NCBI RefSeq assembly: GCF_012927455.1
Contig: NZ_JABBPE010000018.1
Location: 1 to 64,000 of the forward strand
Length of the DNA stretch: 64,000 bases
Source: Polaromonas sp.
Lineage (GTDB): Bacteria > Pseudomonadota > Gammaproteobacteria > Burkholderiales > Burkholderiaceae_C
Reading direction: 5' to 3'
The notes beneath the pieces were generated by a model. It worked only from the letters and a program-made list of their open reading frames with translations. It was not told the origin of the DNA and did no database searches. Positions 17,434 to 26,114 of this stretch are shown piece by piece. Position 1 is the stretch's first letter. The number at the start of each line of letters is the position of its first letter. Made by a program: the position numbers and the translations under genes.

Positions 17434-17483
17434 GCCCCCACGCTTGTCGCTTCGCGTACTACGCTGCCCCCCCGGGGGGCTGG
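17434..17483 (-). repeat. GC-rich repeat, third copy
   Basis: Reads gcccccacgcttgtcgcttc, gcgtactacgctgccccc, then a GC palindrome. It is the near-exact reverse complement of 7682-7731. It starts directly after the comF stop codon and may serve as its transcript end. Confidence 0.8.
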
Positions 17484-17576
17484 CCCGGCTGGGGGCGGCC
17501 CGGCGCGGCTTCCGATCGCCCACGCTTTGCGCGTCATCGCCCGCTCCCAGGTTTGCGCACGGGCGACAATCCAGCC

Positions 17577-18083
17577 ATGTTCAATATAGTTCTCGTCGAG
17601 CCCGAAATTCCGCCCAACACGGGCAATGTGATCCGGCTGGCGGCCAATACCGGCTGCCGCTTGCACTTGGTGGAGCCGCTCGGTTTTTCGATGGAGGACA
17701 AGCACATGCGGCGCGCCGGGCTTGACTACCACGAGTACGCGCAGGTGCTGCGCCATGCCAGCTGGCACGCGCTGCTGGGCAGCCAGCAGCCGCCAGTCGG
17801 GCGGCTTTTTGCCATGACGACGCAAGGCGCCGGCAGCCTCTACGACATGCGTTTTCTGCCGGGCGACTGGCTGGTGTTTGGCGCGGAAACCCGGGGTCTG
17901 GCGCCTGCGGTGCGCGAATCTTTTCCGCTGGCGCAGCGCCTGAAGGTGCCGATGCGGCCCGGCCAGCGCAGCCTGAACCTGTCCAATAGCGTCGCGGTCA
18001 CGGTGTTCGAGGCCTGGCGGCAGAACGGCTTTGGCGCGCCGGCCTGGGCGGTTGACCCGGCTGCATTGCAGACTCAGGGGTAA
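17577..18083 (+). CDS. trmL: tRNA (cytidine/uridine-2'-O)-methyltransferase TrmL
   Basis: A 168-residue SPOUT-class enzyme that 2'-O-methylates the wobble base of leucine tRNAs. The signatures are complete: FNIVLVEPEIPPNTGNVIRL at the start, then the knotted SAM-binding C terminus with VFGAETRGL, VPMRPGQRSLNLSNSVAV and VFEAWRQ. The start ATG 17577 gives the family's normal length. Its end overlaps the convergent MaoC gene by ten bases. Confidence 0.95.
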   Translation: MFNIVLVEPEIPPNTGNVIRLAANTGCRLHLVEPLGFSMEDKHMRRAGLDYHEYAQVLRHASWHALLGSQQPPVGRLFAMTTQGAGSLYDMRFLPGDWLVFGAETRGLAPAVRESFPLAQRLKVPMRPGQRSLNLSNSVAVTVFEAWRQNGFGAPAWAVDPAALQTQG

Positions 18084-18529
18084 CGGCGCACCAGCGATTC
18101 GGCCACGCACACCGGCTTGTCCGCGCCTTCGCGTTCCACCGTCACTTGCCAGGTCATCTGCAGGCCGGCGTTGTCGATGGGCTCGGTCGCCAGCAGCTTC
18201 ATGCGGGCGCGCAGCCGGCTGCCAACCAGCACGGGCGCGGTGAAACGCACCTTGTTCAGGCCGTAGTTCACGCCCAGCCGCGAGCCGAGAATTTCAAAGG
18301 ACGATTCAAAAAACCTCGGCAGCAGCGACAACGTCAGGAAGCCGTGCGCAACCGGCCCGCCAAAAGGCCCGGCGCGGGCTTTTTCAGGGTCAACGTGAAT
18401 CCACTGGCGGTCGCCGGTGGCCTCGGCGAACAAGTCGACCTGCTGCTGCGTGATGGTGATCCAGTCGCTGACGGCAACTTCCTGACCGGTGCAGGCCGCC
18501 AGGTCAGAGAGCGTTTGAAAGGTTTTCAT
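18074..18529 (-). CDS. MaoC family (R)-hydratase
   Basis: A 151-residue single hot-dog domain. The hydratase signature is visible at about residues 32-62: FAEATGDRQWIHVDPEKA, then GPFGGPVAHGFLTLSLLP. It contains the catalytic Asp and His of the A-x(4)-D-x(4)-H type. Family members hydrate enoyl-CoA in fatty-acid or polyester metabolism. The exact substrate is not visible. The 3' end overlaps trmL by ten bases in convergent orientation. Confidence 0.9.
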   Translation of the reverse strand: MKTFQTLSDLAACTGQEVAVSDWITITQQQVDLFAEATGDRQWIHVDPEKARAGPFGGPVAHGFLTLSLLPRFFESSFEILGSRLGVNYGLNKVRFTAPVLVGSRLRARMKLLATEPIDNAGLQMTWQVTVEREGADKPVCVAESLVRRYP

Positions 18530-18633
18530 GCGCCGACTGTAACGACTTTGGCGCCGTCGCCCGAGGCAAGTGTCGATCGGCTGTCAATCAACTGTCAGAT
18601 GGGCGACAGGCCAGCCTCCTCGACGCGGCCAGC

Positions 18634-19251
18634 CTACTGATCGAGCCAGTTGCAAACGGCCTGCCACTGCTCCAGATCCCTTTCGACCCGGCCGGGCGCC
18701 ACGTCAAACAGCGTCAGTCCACGGGCCGCCAGGTGGATGTAGTTTTGCGTGTCGCGCAAGTAGCCCAGCACCGGCAGTCCCAGGGTTTCCACAAATTCAC
18801 GCAAATGGTCAGCCGCGATGGTGCGCGCATCCACCCGCATGCCGACAATGCCTACCTTCACCTTGCTGACACGGTGGTGCTCGGCCAGTTGATCGAGAAA
18901 CGTGCGGGTGGCAAAAATGTCGAAAACGCTGGGCTGCAGCGGCACGATCACCTTGTTGGCCAGCTTCATGACCTCGTTAAACCGCCGGCCGTGCAAGCCG
19001 GCGGGCGTGTCCAGTACCACGTGGGTCGTGCCTTTGGGTGGTTTGACAAGCTGCTCGTCAGCCACTTCCCAGCTGGTAATTGGGCGCGCCGCTGGTGGCC
19101 GCAAGCCTAACCAGAGCCGCGCCGACTGCTGCCGGTCGGCGTCGCCCAGCATGACCGGATGACCCTGGCTGGCGAAATATCCGGCCACATTGGTGGCCAG
19201 CGTCGATTTGCCGACGCCCCCCTTAGGATTGGCAATGACGACCACGGACAT
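18634..19251 (-). CDS. ParA family ATPase without a ParB partner
   Basis: A 205-residue deviant-Walker ATPase. The P-loop NPKGGVGKSTLATNVAGYFA starts at residue 8, the switch region is HVVLDTPAGLHG near 80, and PLQPSVFDIFATRTFL follows. The start has a strong ribosome site (GGAGG). ParA-type proteins position DNA or protein cargo on the nucleoid or membrane. No parB or centromere-like array lies nearby, so this is an orphan. It is divergent from kefF, with 44 bases between the starts. Confidence 0.88.
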   Translation of the reverse strand: MSVVVIANPKGGVGKSTLATNVAGYFASQGHPVMLGDADRQQSARLWLGLRPPAARPITSWEVADEQLVKPPKGTTHVVLDTPAGLHGRRFNEVMKLANKVIVPLQPSVFDIFATRTFLDQLAEHHRVSKVKVGIVGMRVDARTIAADHLREFVETLGLPVLGYLRDTQNYIHLAARGLTLFDVAPGRVERDLEQWQAVCNWLDQ

Positions 19252-19295
19252 AGCACCTCCTCTTTTTTTAAGCGCTTTTCCGCTATGGTAACGGC

Positions 19296-20015
19296 ATGGC
19301 CACCGTTCTCACAACCACAGACACCCTCCCTGACGCAGGCACCAGAGCCGATATTTATGTGCTGGCGGCCCACCCCGCCTGGCGCGAATCGCGCGTCAAC
19401 CGCCCGCTGATGGAGGCGGCACGGGCACTGCCGCGGGTGCAGCTGCAAGACCTGTATTCGAGCTACCCGGACTACGCGATTGACGTGGCTAGCGAGCAAA
19501 GCGCGCTGGACCGCGCCAAGTTGGTGGTGCTGCTACACCCGATCCAGTGGTATTCCATGCCCGCGCTGCAAAAGCTCTGGCTCGATGAGGTACTGACCTA
19601 TGGCTGGGCTTATGGCGAAGGTCAGGATCTGGGCCAGGATCTAGGCCAGGATGTGGGCCAAGATCAGCGTGGCCGCGCCCTGCAAGGCAAGGACTTGTGG
19701 CTGGTCGCCACTACCGGCGGCCCCGAAGACTCTTACCATCCGCAGGGCTACAACCGCTATTTTTTCGATGCCTTCCTGCCGCCCTATGAGCAAACTGCCG
19801 CCCTTTGCGGCATGCGCTTTTTACCGCCGCTGATCCTGCACGGCGCGCGCAGCATAGACCAGACAGCGCTGGCCCGGCATCTGGACACCTTCAGCCAGCG
19901 CCTGCAAAGCTACCCGGACTGGCCAGAGCTCGAAGATCTGGAGCAATGCCCGGCCTGCGTGGTGCCCATGAAAGATCGACCGGCCATCGAAGAGTCCAAC
20001 CTGGGGCACAAATGA
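19296..20015 (+). CDS. KefF/KefG-like NAD(P)H oxidoreductase, potassium-efflux ancillary protein
   Basis: A 239-residue flavodoxin-fold protein of the KefF/MdaB family. Signatures: VYVLAAHPAWRESRVNR-like N terminus (reads IYVLAAHP), LVVLLHPIQWYSMPALQKLWLDEVLTYGWAYGEG, and LVATTGGPEDSY. In characterised systems KefF binds the KefC channel and is needed for full activity. The kefC start overlaps its stop (ATGA). An odd internal stretch encodes GQDLGQDLGQDVGQDQ, a tandem 12-base repeat at 19620-19667 placed between conserved blocks. Confidence 0.88.
   Translation: MATVLTTTDTLPDAGTRADIYVLAAHPAWRESRVNRPLMEAARALPRVQLQDLYSSYPDYAIDVASEQSALDRAKLVVLLHPIQWYSMPALQKLWLDEVLTYGWAYGEGQDLGQDLGQDVGQDQRGRALQGKDLWLVATTGGPEDSYHPQGYNRYFFDAFLPPYEQTAALCGMRFLPPLILHGARSIDQTALARHLDTFSQRLQSYPDWPELEDLEQCPACVVPMKDRPAIEESNLGHK
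19620..19667 (+). repeat. Short tandem repeat inside the kefF-like gene
   Basis: Four imperfect 12-base units of the type ggtcaggatctg/ggccaggatcta, encoding GQDL, GQDL, GQDV, GQDQ. Being a multiple of three it can expand or contract without breaking the frame. Confidence 0.85.
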
Positions 20016-21850
20016 TGTCAGATGCTCCAGCCTGGCTCGTCAACAGCTTCATCTACCTCGCGGCGGCCGTGATTGCCGTGCCGCTGGCCAAAAAACTCGG
20101 CCTCGGTTCCATCATCGGCTACCTGGCCGCTGGTATCGCGATTGGCCCCTGGGGCCTGGGCCTGGTCACCAACGTGCAGGACATTCTTCACTTCGCCGAA
20201 TTCGGCGTGGTGCTGATGCTGTTCCTGATCGGCCTGGAGCTCGAACCCAAACGCCTGTGGACCTTGCGCCGGCCGATCTTCGGCTGGGGCAGCGCCCAGG
20301 TGCTGGCCTGCGCCGCCCTGCTGACGGGCGCCGCCATGGCGTTTGGCGTGAACTGGCAAACCGCGCTGGTGGCCGGCCTCGGCCTGGCGCTGTCGTCCAC
20401 CGCGATTGCCCTGCAGGCCATCAGCGAGCGCAACCTGATGCCGACCTCTAGCGGCCAGGCGGGCTTTTCCATTTTGCTGTTTCAGGATGTCGCCGCCATT
20501 CCGATTCTGGCGCTGCTGCCGCTGCTTGGCGCCGCGGCCACGGTTTCAGGCCAAAATGAGGCTGTAGCCTATACCAACCGGGCGCTAGAAGCTATCAAAA
20601 TAATAGCAGTCATAGGCGGCATCATCCTCGGCGGACGGCTGCTGCTGCGCCCGCTGCTGCGCTGGATCGCCAACAGCGGCACGCCCGAAATCTTCACCGC
20701 CGCCGCGCTGCTGCTGGTGGTCGGCATCGCCGCTCTGATGCAGCTGGTCGGCCTGTCGATGGCACTGGGGGCCTTTCTGGCGGGCGTTCTGCTGGCGGAA
20801 AGCGAATACCGGCGCGAGCTGGAAACTGACATTGAGCCCTTCAAGGGCTTGCTGCTCGGCCTGTTTTTCATCGCCGTCGGCATGAGCATCGACTTTGGCG
20901 TGCTGTGGCAGTCCCCTGGCCTGATGGCCGCCATCGTGCTGGGCTTTCTCAGCCTGAAGCTGGCGCTGATTTACGGGCTGGCGTATCTAATGAAACTGCC
21001 TTTTCAGGAGCGCCCGGTGTTTGCGCTGCTGCTGGCGCAGGGCGGCGAGTTTGCCTTTGTGGTGTTTCAGGCGGCGGCCGGCGCGCGGGTGTTTTCGGCT
21101 GAAACCGCATCGCTGCTGATAGGCGCGGTGGCACTGTCGATGCTACTGACGCCGCTACTGCTGCTGGCCGTGGACAAGCTGCTGCTGCCGCGTTATGCCA
21201 ATTGCAACACGCCGCAGCTCGATGAAATCTCCGAACCGCAGCAGGCACCTGTCATCATTGCCGGCTTTGGCCGCTACGGCCAGATCGTTGGCCGCATGCT
21301 GCTGGCGCAAGGCATTGCGCCCACCGTGCTGGACCACGATGCCGAGATGATTGAAACCATACGCGCTTTTGGTTACCGGGTGTTTTACGGCGACGCCACC
21401 CGGCTGGACCTGCTGCGCACGGCGGGCGCCGCCAGCGCCAAAATTTTCGTACTGGCAGTAGACGACGTGGAGCAGTCGCTAAAAATCGTCGACCTGGTCA
21501 AAGATCACTTTCCGCAGTTGCAGATTGTGGCGCGCGCCCGCGATGTGCCGCACTGGAACGCCTTGCGCGACCGCGGCGTGATGCGGGTCGAGCGCGAGCT
21601 GTTTGAGTCCAGTTTGCGCAGCGCCCGCAGCGTGCTGGAACTGCTGGGCCAGCCACCGCACGAGGCCCGGCAAAGCGCCATGCGCTTTCGCCAGCACAAC
21701 CTCGCGCTATTCAAGCAGATGTACCCGCACCGCAAAGACCGCGCCAAGGCCATCGCCCTGGCCACCCAGGGCCGCCAGCAGCTGGAAGCGCAAATGGCGC
21801 AAGAGCGCGAACAACTGGCGCAGCGCCGGCCGCCCGGCTGGAACGATTAA
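20012..21850 (+). CDS. kefC: KefC-type glutathione-gated potassium/proton antiporter
   Basis: 612 residues from ATG 20012, coupled to the preceding gene. It has a CPA2 transporter domain of about twelve membrane segments (residues 1-385) with AKKLGLGSIIGYLAAGIAIGP, FLIGLELEP, and ALSSTAIALQ. A cytoplasmic RCK/TrkA-N domain follows (about 408-530) with the Rossmann motif VIIAGFGRYGQIVG. A charged C-terminal tail ends it. Such systems release potassium and acidify the cytoplasm during electrophile stress. A dispersed-repeat copy lies in frame between two membrane segments and encodes a stretch including NRALEAIKIIA. Confidence 0.95.
   Translation: MMSDAPAWLVNSFIYLAAAVIAVPLAKKLGLGSIIGYLAAGIAIGPWGLGLVTNVQDILHFAEFGVVLMLFLIGLELEPKRLWTLRRPIFGWGSAQVLACAALLTGAAMAFGVNWQTALVAGLGLALSSTAIALQAISERNLMPTSSGQAGFSILLFQDVAAIPILALLPLLGAAATVSGQNEAVAYTNRALEAIKIIAVIGGIILGGRLLLRPLLRWIANSGTPEIFTAAALLLVVGIAALMQLVGLSMALGAFLAGVLLAESEYRRELETDIEPFKGLLLGLFFIAVGMSIDFGVLWQSPGLMAAIVLGFLSLKLALIYGLAYLMKLPFQERPVFALLLAQGGEFAFVVFQAAAGARVFSAETASLLIGAVALSMLLTPLLLLAVDKLLLPRYANCNTPQLDEISEPQQAPVIIAGFGRYGQIVGRMLLAQGIAPTVLDHDAEMIETIRAFGYRVFYGDATRLDLLRTAGAASAKIFVLAVDDVEQSLKIVDLVKDHFPQLQIVARARDVPHWNALRDRGVMRVERELFESSLRSARSVLELLGQPPHEARQSAMRFRQHNLALFKQMYPHRKDRAKAIALATQGRQQLEAQMAQEREQLAQRRPPGWND
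20552..20608 (+). repeat. Dispersed repeat copy 4, inside kefC
   Basis: caaaatgaggctgtagccta, taccaaccgggcgctagaag, ctatcaaaataatagca. It follows the full consensus, with changes that keep the reading frame open. It encodes NEAVAYTNRALEAIKIIA in a loop/helix boundary of the transporter domain. Confidence 0.75.
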
Positions 21851-21860
21851 AAAAAATTAG

Positions 21861-21917
21861 TCAAATAGGGCTCTAGCCCAATAAAGGCGGGCGTAAGCAG
21901 CTATTATTTTTATAGCA
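21861..21917 (+). repeat. Dispersed repeat copy 5
   Basis: A good full-length copy: tcaaatagggctctagccca, ataaaggcgggcgtaagcag, ctattatttttatagca. It lies exactly between the convergent kefC and kinase genes. Confidence 0.9.
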
Positions 21918-21922
21918 ATTCA

Positions 21923-24055
21923 CTAGCGCAGCGATTGCTCGGCATCGCGCCGTCGCTGTTCCATGGCGAGGCGCTCCAGGCACACCGGGTGCCGACTGAA
22001 GGCCGGCTTGGCGCACTGCTCCGCCATGCAGATCTGAAAGCCGATCAATATGCGGTCTTCGCAGGCTTGGCGCGGATTGGTGGCGGCTGCACTGCGGGGA
22101 GCCGCCAACGCGACAGCTTCGTCAGGGACGGCAGGCGCGGCAGGCGCGCGCGCAGCGGCCTGCGGCACTGCGTTAATCGCGACCGTTGACGGCGCGGCTT
22201 TAACTGGCTTGTCCTTGTCGCTCGCTGATTTCTTGGCCGCTGTCAGCGCTGCGGCCTTTGGCGCTGCACCGGTGGCGGCGGCAAGGGTATCGGCGACAAC
22301 GACCGGGACTGCAGCCCGCGCTGCTACAGGCAGTGCTGCGTCAGCTTGCGGCGTCGTCAAAGATGCCGAGGGCGTCAGCGCTGGGAGCGCGGTTGCGCTT
22401 GCGTCGGCAGTGCCCGGCGCTGAAATGGCGGCCAAGGCGGGCACGGTTGGCGGCGGCGCGACCGATGGGTCCGACAAACCCAGGCCCAGGCCGACGCCTA
22501 CCAGTGCCACGACGCTGGCCAGCGCCCAGCTGAGTCGCCGGGTCAACCATCTCGAAACAGCGCGTTGCGGGGGGACCACTTCGGGCATTGTGGAAGGCTG
22601 GGAAGGCCGGGTCTGAGGGATAGCGGGGGTTTCTGGCAACACGCCGGCCTGAACTGGCAGCAACACGGTCGCATCGAAAAGGGCAGAAGGTGCGGCAGCG
22701 GGCGCGGGCGCGGCGCCCGCCAGCGCTGCCGCCAGAACTGGAAGCGAGGTCTGCACTTGCACGTCGGCCAGTTCAGGCGCCATCCAGCTCAGGTCGACAG
22801 GGCCGCTGCTGGCTTCGGTTTCGGCCGGGCTACTGATTCTGGACAGCAGCACGGTCTTTTCCAGCTGGCTGACAGAACGCGGCATGACTAGTGTGTCGGT
22901 GGCCGTTGTAGATGCCACTGCCACTGCCGTTGCAATATCCGTGTCCTCGCCCGCCAGTACGCCCAGCATGCGCAGGCGCCGGCGCGCTAGCGTGGCATAG
23001 ATACCGTGAGGAAATTTGGCGAGAAAGACCTGTAGGTCTTCCACGTCGTTGGAGTCCTTGATGTCTTTCCAGTAGACCAGTTCGAGCTCTTGCGTCACGA
23101 CGGAGATGCCGGCGTGGTTGCCCGACTGCAGGCCCACCAGCAGCTCACTGTCACGCATGGTGCCGGTCCAGGTGGAACTGCTGCCGGGCCGGACCGGGCT
23201 CGACGGCGAAACCACCGTGGGGTCGGCCGCGTCCTGGCTGGCCGCCTGCAGCGCCAGGGAAAATTCCTGCGCCGTGGCAAAGCGCTGGTCACGCGACTTG
23301 ACCAGCGCCCGCGCCATCACCGCGTCGATGGCGGGGGGCAATTGGGAATTAAAGGAGGTCGGCGCGGCCGGGGCGTACCCGACGATTTGCTGGATGATGG
23401 CGAAGTCGGTCTCGCCATCGAAGGGCCGCTTGCCGGTCAGCAGTTGGTACAGCACGATGCCGGCGGCAAACAGGTCGGCCCGCGCGTCCACCGGCAGACC
23501 CTGCACCTGCTCGGGCGACATGTATTTGAGGGTGCCCACCATGGTGCCCTGGGTCCGCGTGGCATCGCCCGAGTCATGGATGCGCGCCACGCCAAAATCC
23601 GTCAGCTTGACGCGCCCGCCCGGCTCTATCAGCAGGTTGGCCGGCTTGATGTCACGGTGCACGATGCCGTGCCGGTGCGCGTAGTCCAGTGCCGACAGCA
23701 GGTCGCTCATGATGGCCAGCGTCTGCTGCAGGCTGTAGCGCTCACCCCGATCCAGGTGGTATTTAAGGTCATCGCCCTGGATGAACTCCATCACCAAAAA
23801 GGCGGTGTCGCCGTCGCGATCGGAGTCGTACACGCTGACGATATTCGGGTGCTGCAGACGTGCCGCCGAGCGCGCTTCGGTGCGAAAGCGCACCTCGTAT
23901 TCAGCTGCAGCCTCTACCGACAGGTTTTCAACCCGTATGGTCTTGATCGCCACGCGGCGCTCAAGATTGGGGTCACGCCCTTCATATACCAACCCCATCG
24001 CGCCCTTGCCGAGCACGCGGATGAGGTCGTAGCGACCTAGCTTGGTAAGACTCAT
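21923..24055 (-). CDS. Ser/Thr protein kinase with Ala/Pro-rich tail and one membrane helix
   Basis: 710 residues from ATG 24055 (an ATG at 24103 is possible; neither has a clear ribosome site). A Hanks-type kinase domain fills residues about 7-270: GKGAMGLVYEGRD loop, VAIKTI lysine near 35, catalytic HRDIKPANLL near 133, DFGVAR, and MSPEQVQG. Then come a linker, a membrane helix (LSWALASVVALVGVGLGLGL), a long Ala/Pro/Thr-rich region and a short C terminus with four Cys (CEDR, ICMAEQC, PVCLERL). The layout resembles PknB-like receptor kinases with a periplasmic sensor part. Its targets are unknown. It is monocistronic, with a repeat at its 3' end. Confidence 0.9.
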   Translation of the reverse strand: MSLTKLGRYDLIRVLGKGAMGLVYEGRDPNLERRVAIKTIRVENLSVEAAAEYEVRFRTEARSAARLQHPNIVSVYDSDRDGDTAFLVMEFIQGDDLKYHLDRGERYSLQQTLAIMSDLLSALDYAHRHGIVHRDIKPANLLIEPGGRVKLTDFGVARIHDSGDATRTQGTMVGTLKYMSPEQVQGLPVDARADLFAAGIVLYQLLTGKRPFDGETDFAIIQQIVGYAPAAPTSFNSQLPPAIDAVMARALVKSRDQRFATAQEFSLALQAASQDAADPTVVSPSSPVRPGSSSTWTGTMRDSELLVGLQSGNHAGISVVTQELELVYWKDIKDSNDVEDLQVFLAKFPHGIYATLARRRLRMLGVLAGEDTDIATAVAVASTTATDTLVMPRSVSQLEKTVLLSRISSPAETEASSGPVDLSWMAPELADVQVQTSLPVLAAALAGAAPAPAAAPSALFDATVLLPVQAGVLPETPAIPQTRPSQPSTMPEVVPPQRAVSRWLTRRLSWALASVVALVGVGLGLGLSDPSVAPPPTVPALAAISAPGTADASATALPALTPSASLTTPQADAALPVAARAAVPVVVADTLAAATGAAPKAAALTAAKKSASDKDKPVKAAPSTVAINAVPQAAARAPAAPAVPDEAVALAAPRSAAATNPRQACEDRILIGFQICMAEQCAKPAFSRHPVCLERLAMEQRRRDAEQSLR

Positions 24056-24224
24056 AGGGCAAGAAACATTGATAGGGACGGAGTGGCGGCAGCCTTGGCT
24101 CAATCTTGATACAGATCGACACTAATTGAAACAAAAAAAGTAATTCTAGCCGTCATCTGCCAGTTGAAACGCGGGGTTTTTACCGACGAATCGCCGCTTC
24201 GGGGCGGTCACAGCGCAGCGCCGC

Positions 24225-24980
24225 CTAGCGAAGAGCGTCCCAAACCAGCTTGCAGCCGGTCAGCAGCATGCCGAGATACAGGAGGCGGTAAAACAACATT
24301 GGGCTAATGCTTTTGGCCAGCCGCAGACCCAGCCACACGCCCAGCGGCGCCAGCGGCAGCAGAGCCAGCGAGGTCGTCATATTACGCAGGTCCAGCAGGC
24401 CTAGCCAGGCATAGGGGAGCCACTTGGAGAGGTTGATTACAAAGAAGAAAAACGCCATGGTGGCGGTAAATTTGATTGGACTCAGCCGCAGCGGAATCAC
24501 GTAAGCGCTCAGCGGCGGGCCACCGGCATGGGCCACAAAGCTGGTGAACCCCGCGGTCACCGTCAGGATCGCGCCCAGCCATTTTGGCGGCGGCGCGCTG
24601 TCAGGCCGGGGCGGAAACAGCAGGCGCTGCGCCAGAAACAGCAGGGTAAAGACACCCACCAGACCCGCCACCACTTTGGCATCAAGCACACTGAACAGCA
24701 GCGCCCCCAGCAGCGTGCCGACCAGACCGAAGGGCACCAGAAATTTCAGAAACGGCAGGTCGAAGTTCTTGCGGAAGGCCGCCACGCCCAGCAGGTCCAT
24801 CAGCAGCAGCACCGGCATCAAAATAGCGGCGGCCTGCGGCACCGTGACAGCCAGCGCCATCACCGGCACCGCGAGCGAGCCAAAGCCGGCGCCAAAACCG
24901 CTTTTGCTGATGCCGAGCAGCAGCACTGCCGGAATGGCAACGACGTAAAAAAAAGGCTCGGTGATCAACGAAAAAGCCAT
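24225..24980 (-). CDS. TSUP family membrane permease (TauE/SafE-like)
   Basis: A 251-residue protein with about eight hydrophobic segments in two repeats, beginning FYVVAIPAVLLLGISKSGFGAGFGSLAVP, where the KSGFGAGFG motif is diagnostic of the TauE/SafE (TSUP) family. Members move sulfite, sulfonates or carboxylates across the inner membrane. It is the last gene of the pca-type operon, starting 13 bases after the Bug receptor stop. The sulfur-linked activity known for some TSUP proteins is not demonstrable here. Confidence 0.88.
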   Translation of the reverse strand: MAFSLITEPFFYVVAIPAVLLLGISKSGFGAGFGSLAVPVMALAVTVPQAAAILMPVLLLMDLLGVAAFRKNFDLPFLKFLVPFGLVGTLLGALLFSVLDAKVVAGLVGVFTLLFLAQRLLFPPRPDSAPPPKWLGAILTVTAGFTSFVAHAGGPPLSAYVIPLRLSPIKFTATMAFFFFVINLSKWLPYAWLGLLDLRNMTTSLALLPLAPLGVWLGLRLAKSISPMLFYRLLYLGMLLTGCKLVWDALR

Positions 24981-24993
24981 TGTCCCGCCCACA

Positions 24994-26013
24994 TCAGTCC
25001 ATGCTGGCGCCCGAATCCTTCACCACCTTGCTCCACTTCACGGTTTCTTTCTGAATGAAGGCGGCGAACTGCTGCGGCGTTTCGCTGTACACCTCAGCAC
25101 CTTGGTCATTGATCTGCTTTTTGACGTCGGGATTGGCCAGCACCTTGACGATGGCGGCATTGAGTCGGCTGATCACGGCCGGCGGCGTGGCCGCTGGCGC
25201 AAACAGGCCAAACCACGAGGTCGCCTCGTAGCCTGGCACGCCGGCCTCGGCAATGGTCGGCACGTCAGGCAGTTCAGGGGAACGTTTGGACGTAGTCACG
25301 GCAATGGCGCGCAGCTTGCCCGAACGCACATGCTGGATGGCCGAAGGCATGTTGTCGAACATGATGGCGATCTGGTTGCCCAGCAGATCGGTCACGGCTG
25401 GCGCGCTGCCCTTGTAAGGCACGTGCTGCATATCGATCTTGGCCATCGACTTGAACAGCTCGCCCGACAGGTGAATAGAGCTGCCATTGCCTGACGATCC
25501 GAAATTGAGCTGCCCCGGATGAGCCTTGGCGTAGGCGATCAGTTCCTTGACGGTCTTGAAGGGTTGCGCCGGGTTGGCGACCAACAGGTTGGGCACATTG
25601 GCCACGCGCGTCAGCGGCGCGAAATCCTTGATCGGATCAAACGGCATCTTTTTGTACAGGCTGGCGTTGATCGCGTGCGTGCCGACCGTTCCCATGAACA
25701 GCGTGTAACCGTCAGCTGGCGCGCGCGCCGCCGCCTGGGCGCCTATGTTGCCGCCCGCGCCGGCCCGGTTGTCAACAATGACGGTCTGGCCCAGCTCGGC
25801 GGTCAGCGCCTGGCCGGCGATGCGCGCCAGGATGTCGGTGGTGCCGCCAGCAGCAAAGGGCACGACGATGGTGATGGTTTTGGCTGGATAGGCGGCCTGA
25901 GCCGCAGCGGGCCCAGCAGCCAGCAGACCGGTACCCAGCAGGGCGGCAGAGGCCAGCCCGCCAAGGCTGAAATGACGGCGCGAAGCGCTGATGAAACAAG
26001 ATGGATACGACAT
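24994..26013 (-). CDS. Bug/TctC family receptor with Tat-type signal
   Basis: 339 residues from ATG 26013. The leader carries twin arginines (ASRRHFSLGG) before a hydrophobic core and cleavage region GPAAAQA, so Tat export is likely. Family motifs: YPAKTITIVVPFAAGGTTDI, NRAGAGGNIGAQAAARAPADGYT, HVPYKGSAPAVTDLLGN, and FDNMPSAIQHVRSG. It lies between the SDR gene and a TSUP permease in an aromatic-catabolism operon, so the ligand may be an aromatic or dicarboxylic acid. No TctA/TctB genes adjoin it. Confidence 0.92.
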   Translation of the reverse strand: MSYPSCFISASRRHFSLGGLASAALLGTGLLAAGPAAAQAAYPAKTITIVVPFAAGGTTDILARIAGQALTAELGQTVIVDNRAGAGGNIGAQAAARAPADGYTLFMGTVGTHAINASLYKKMPFDPIKDFAPLTRVANVPNLLVANPAQPFKTVKELIAYAKAHPGQLNFGSSGNGSSIHLSGELFKSMAKIDMQHVPYKGSAPAVTDLLGNQIAIMFDNMPSAIQHVRSGKLRAIAVTTSKRSPELPDVPTIAEAGVPGYEATSWFGLFAPAATPPAVISRLNAAIVKVLANPDVKKQINDQGAEVYSETPQQFAAFIQKETVKWSKVVKDSGASMD

Positions 26014-26114
26014 GACAAAAGTCCTTGATGACGATAAATGGAAGGAATCCGGACTGCGCAGTTGCAGGTCGGTTGGACCAGCAGGCAGAGCCGGCATGAA
26101 AGCAAGGCAAAAAA

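Noticed and set aside
19620..19667. Possible CRISPR-like short repeats
   Set aside because: The 12-base units have no spacers and are in-frame coding repeats.
19805..20011. 69-codon extension before kefC
   Set aside because: It overlaps the KefF-like gene and lacks a membrane-protein start; ATG 20012 is coupled to the KefF stop.
23090..24040. 316-codon plus-strand frame
   Set aside because: Antisense to the kinase domain whose motifs are complete on the other strand.
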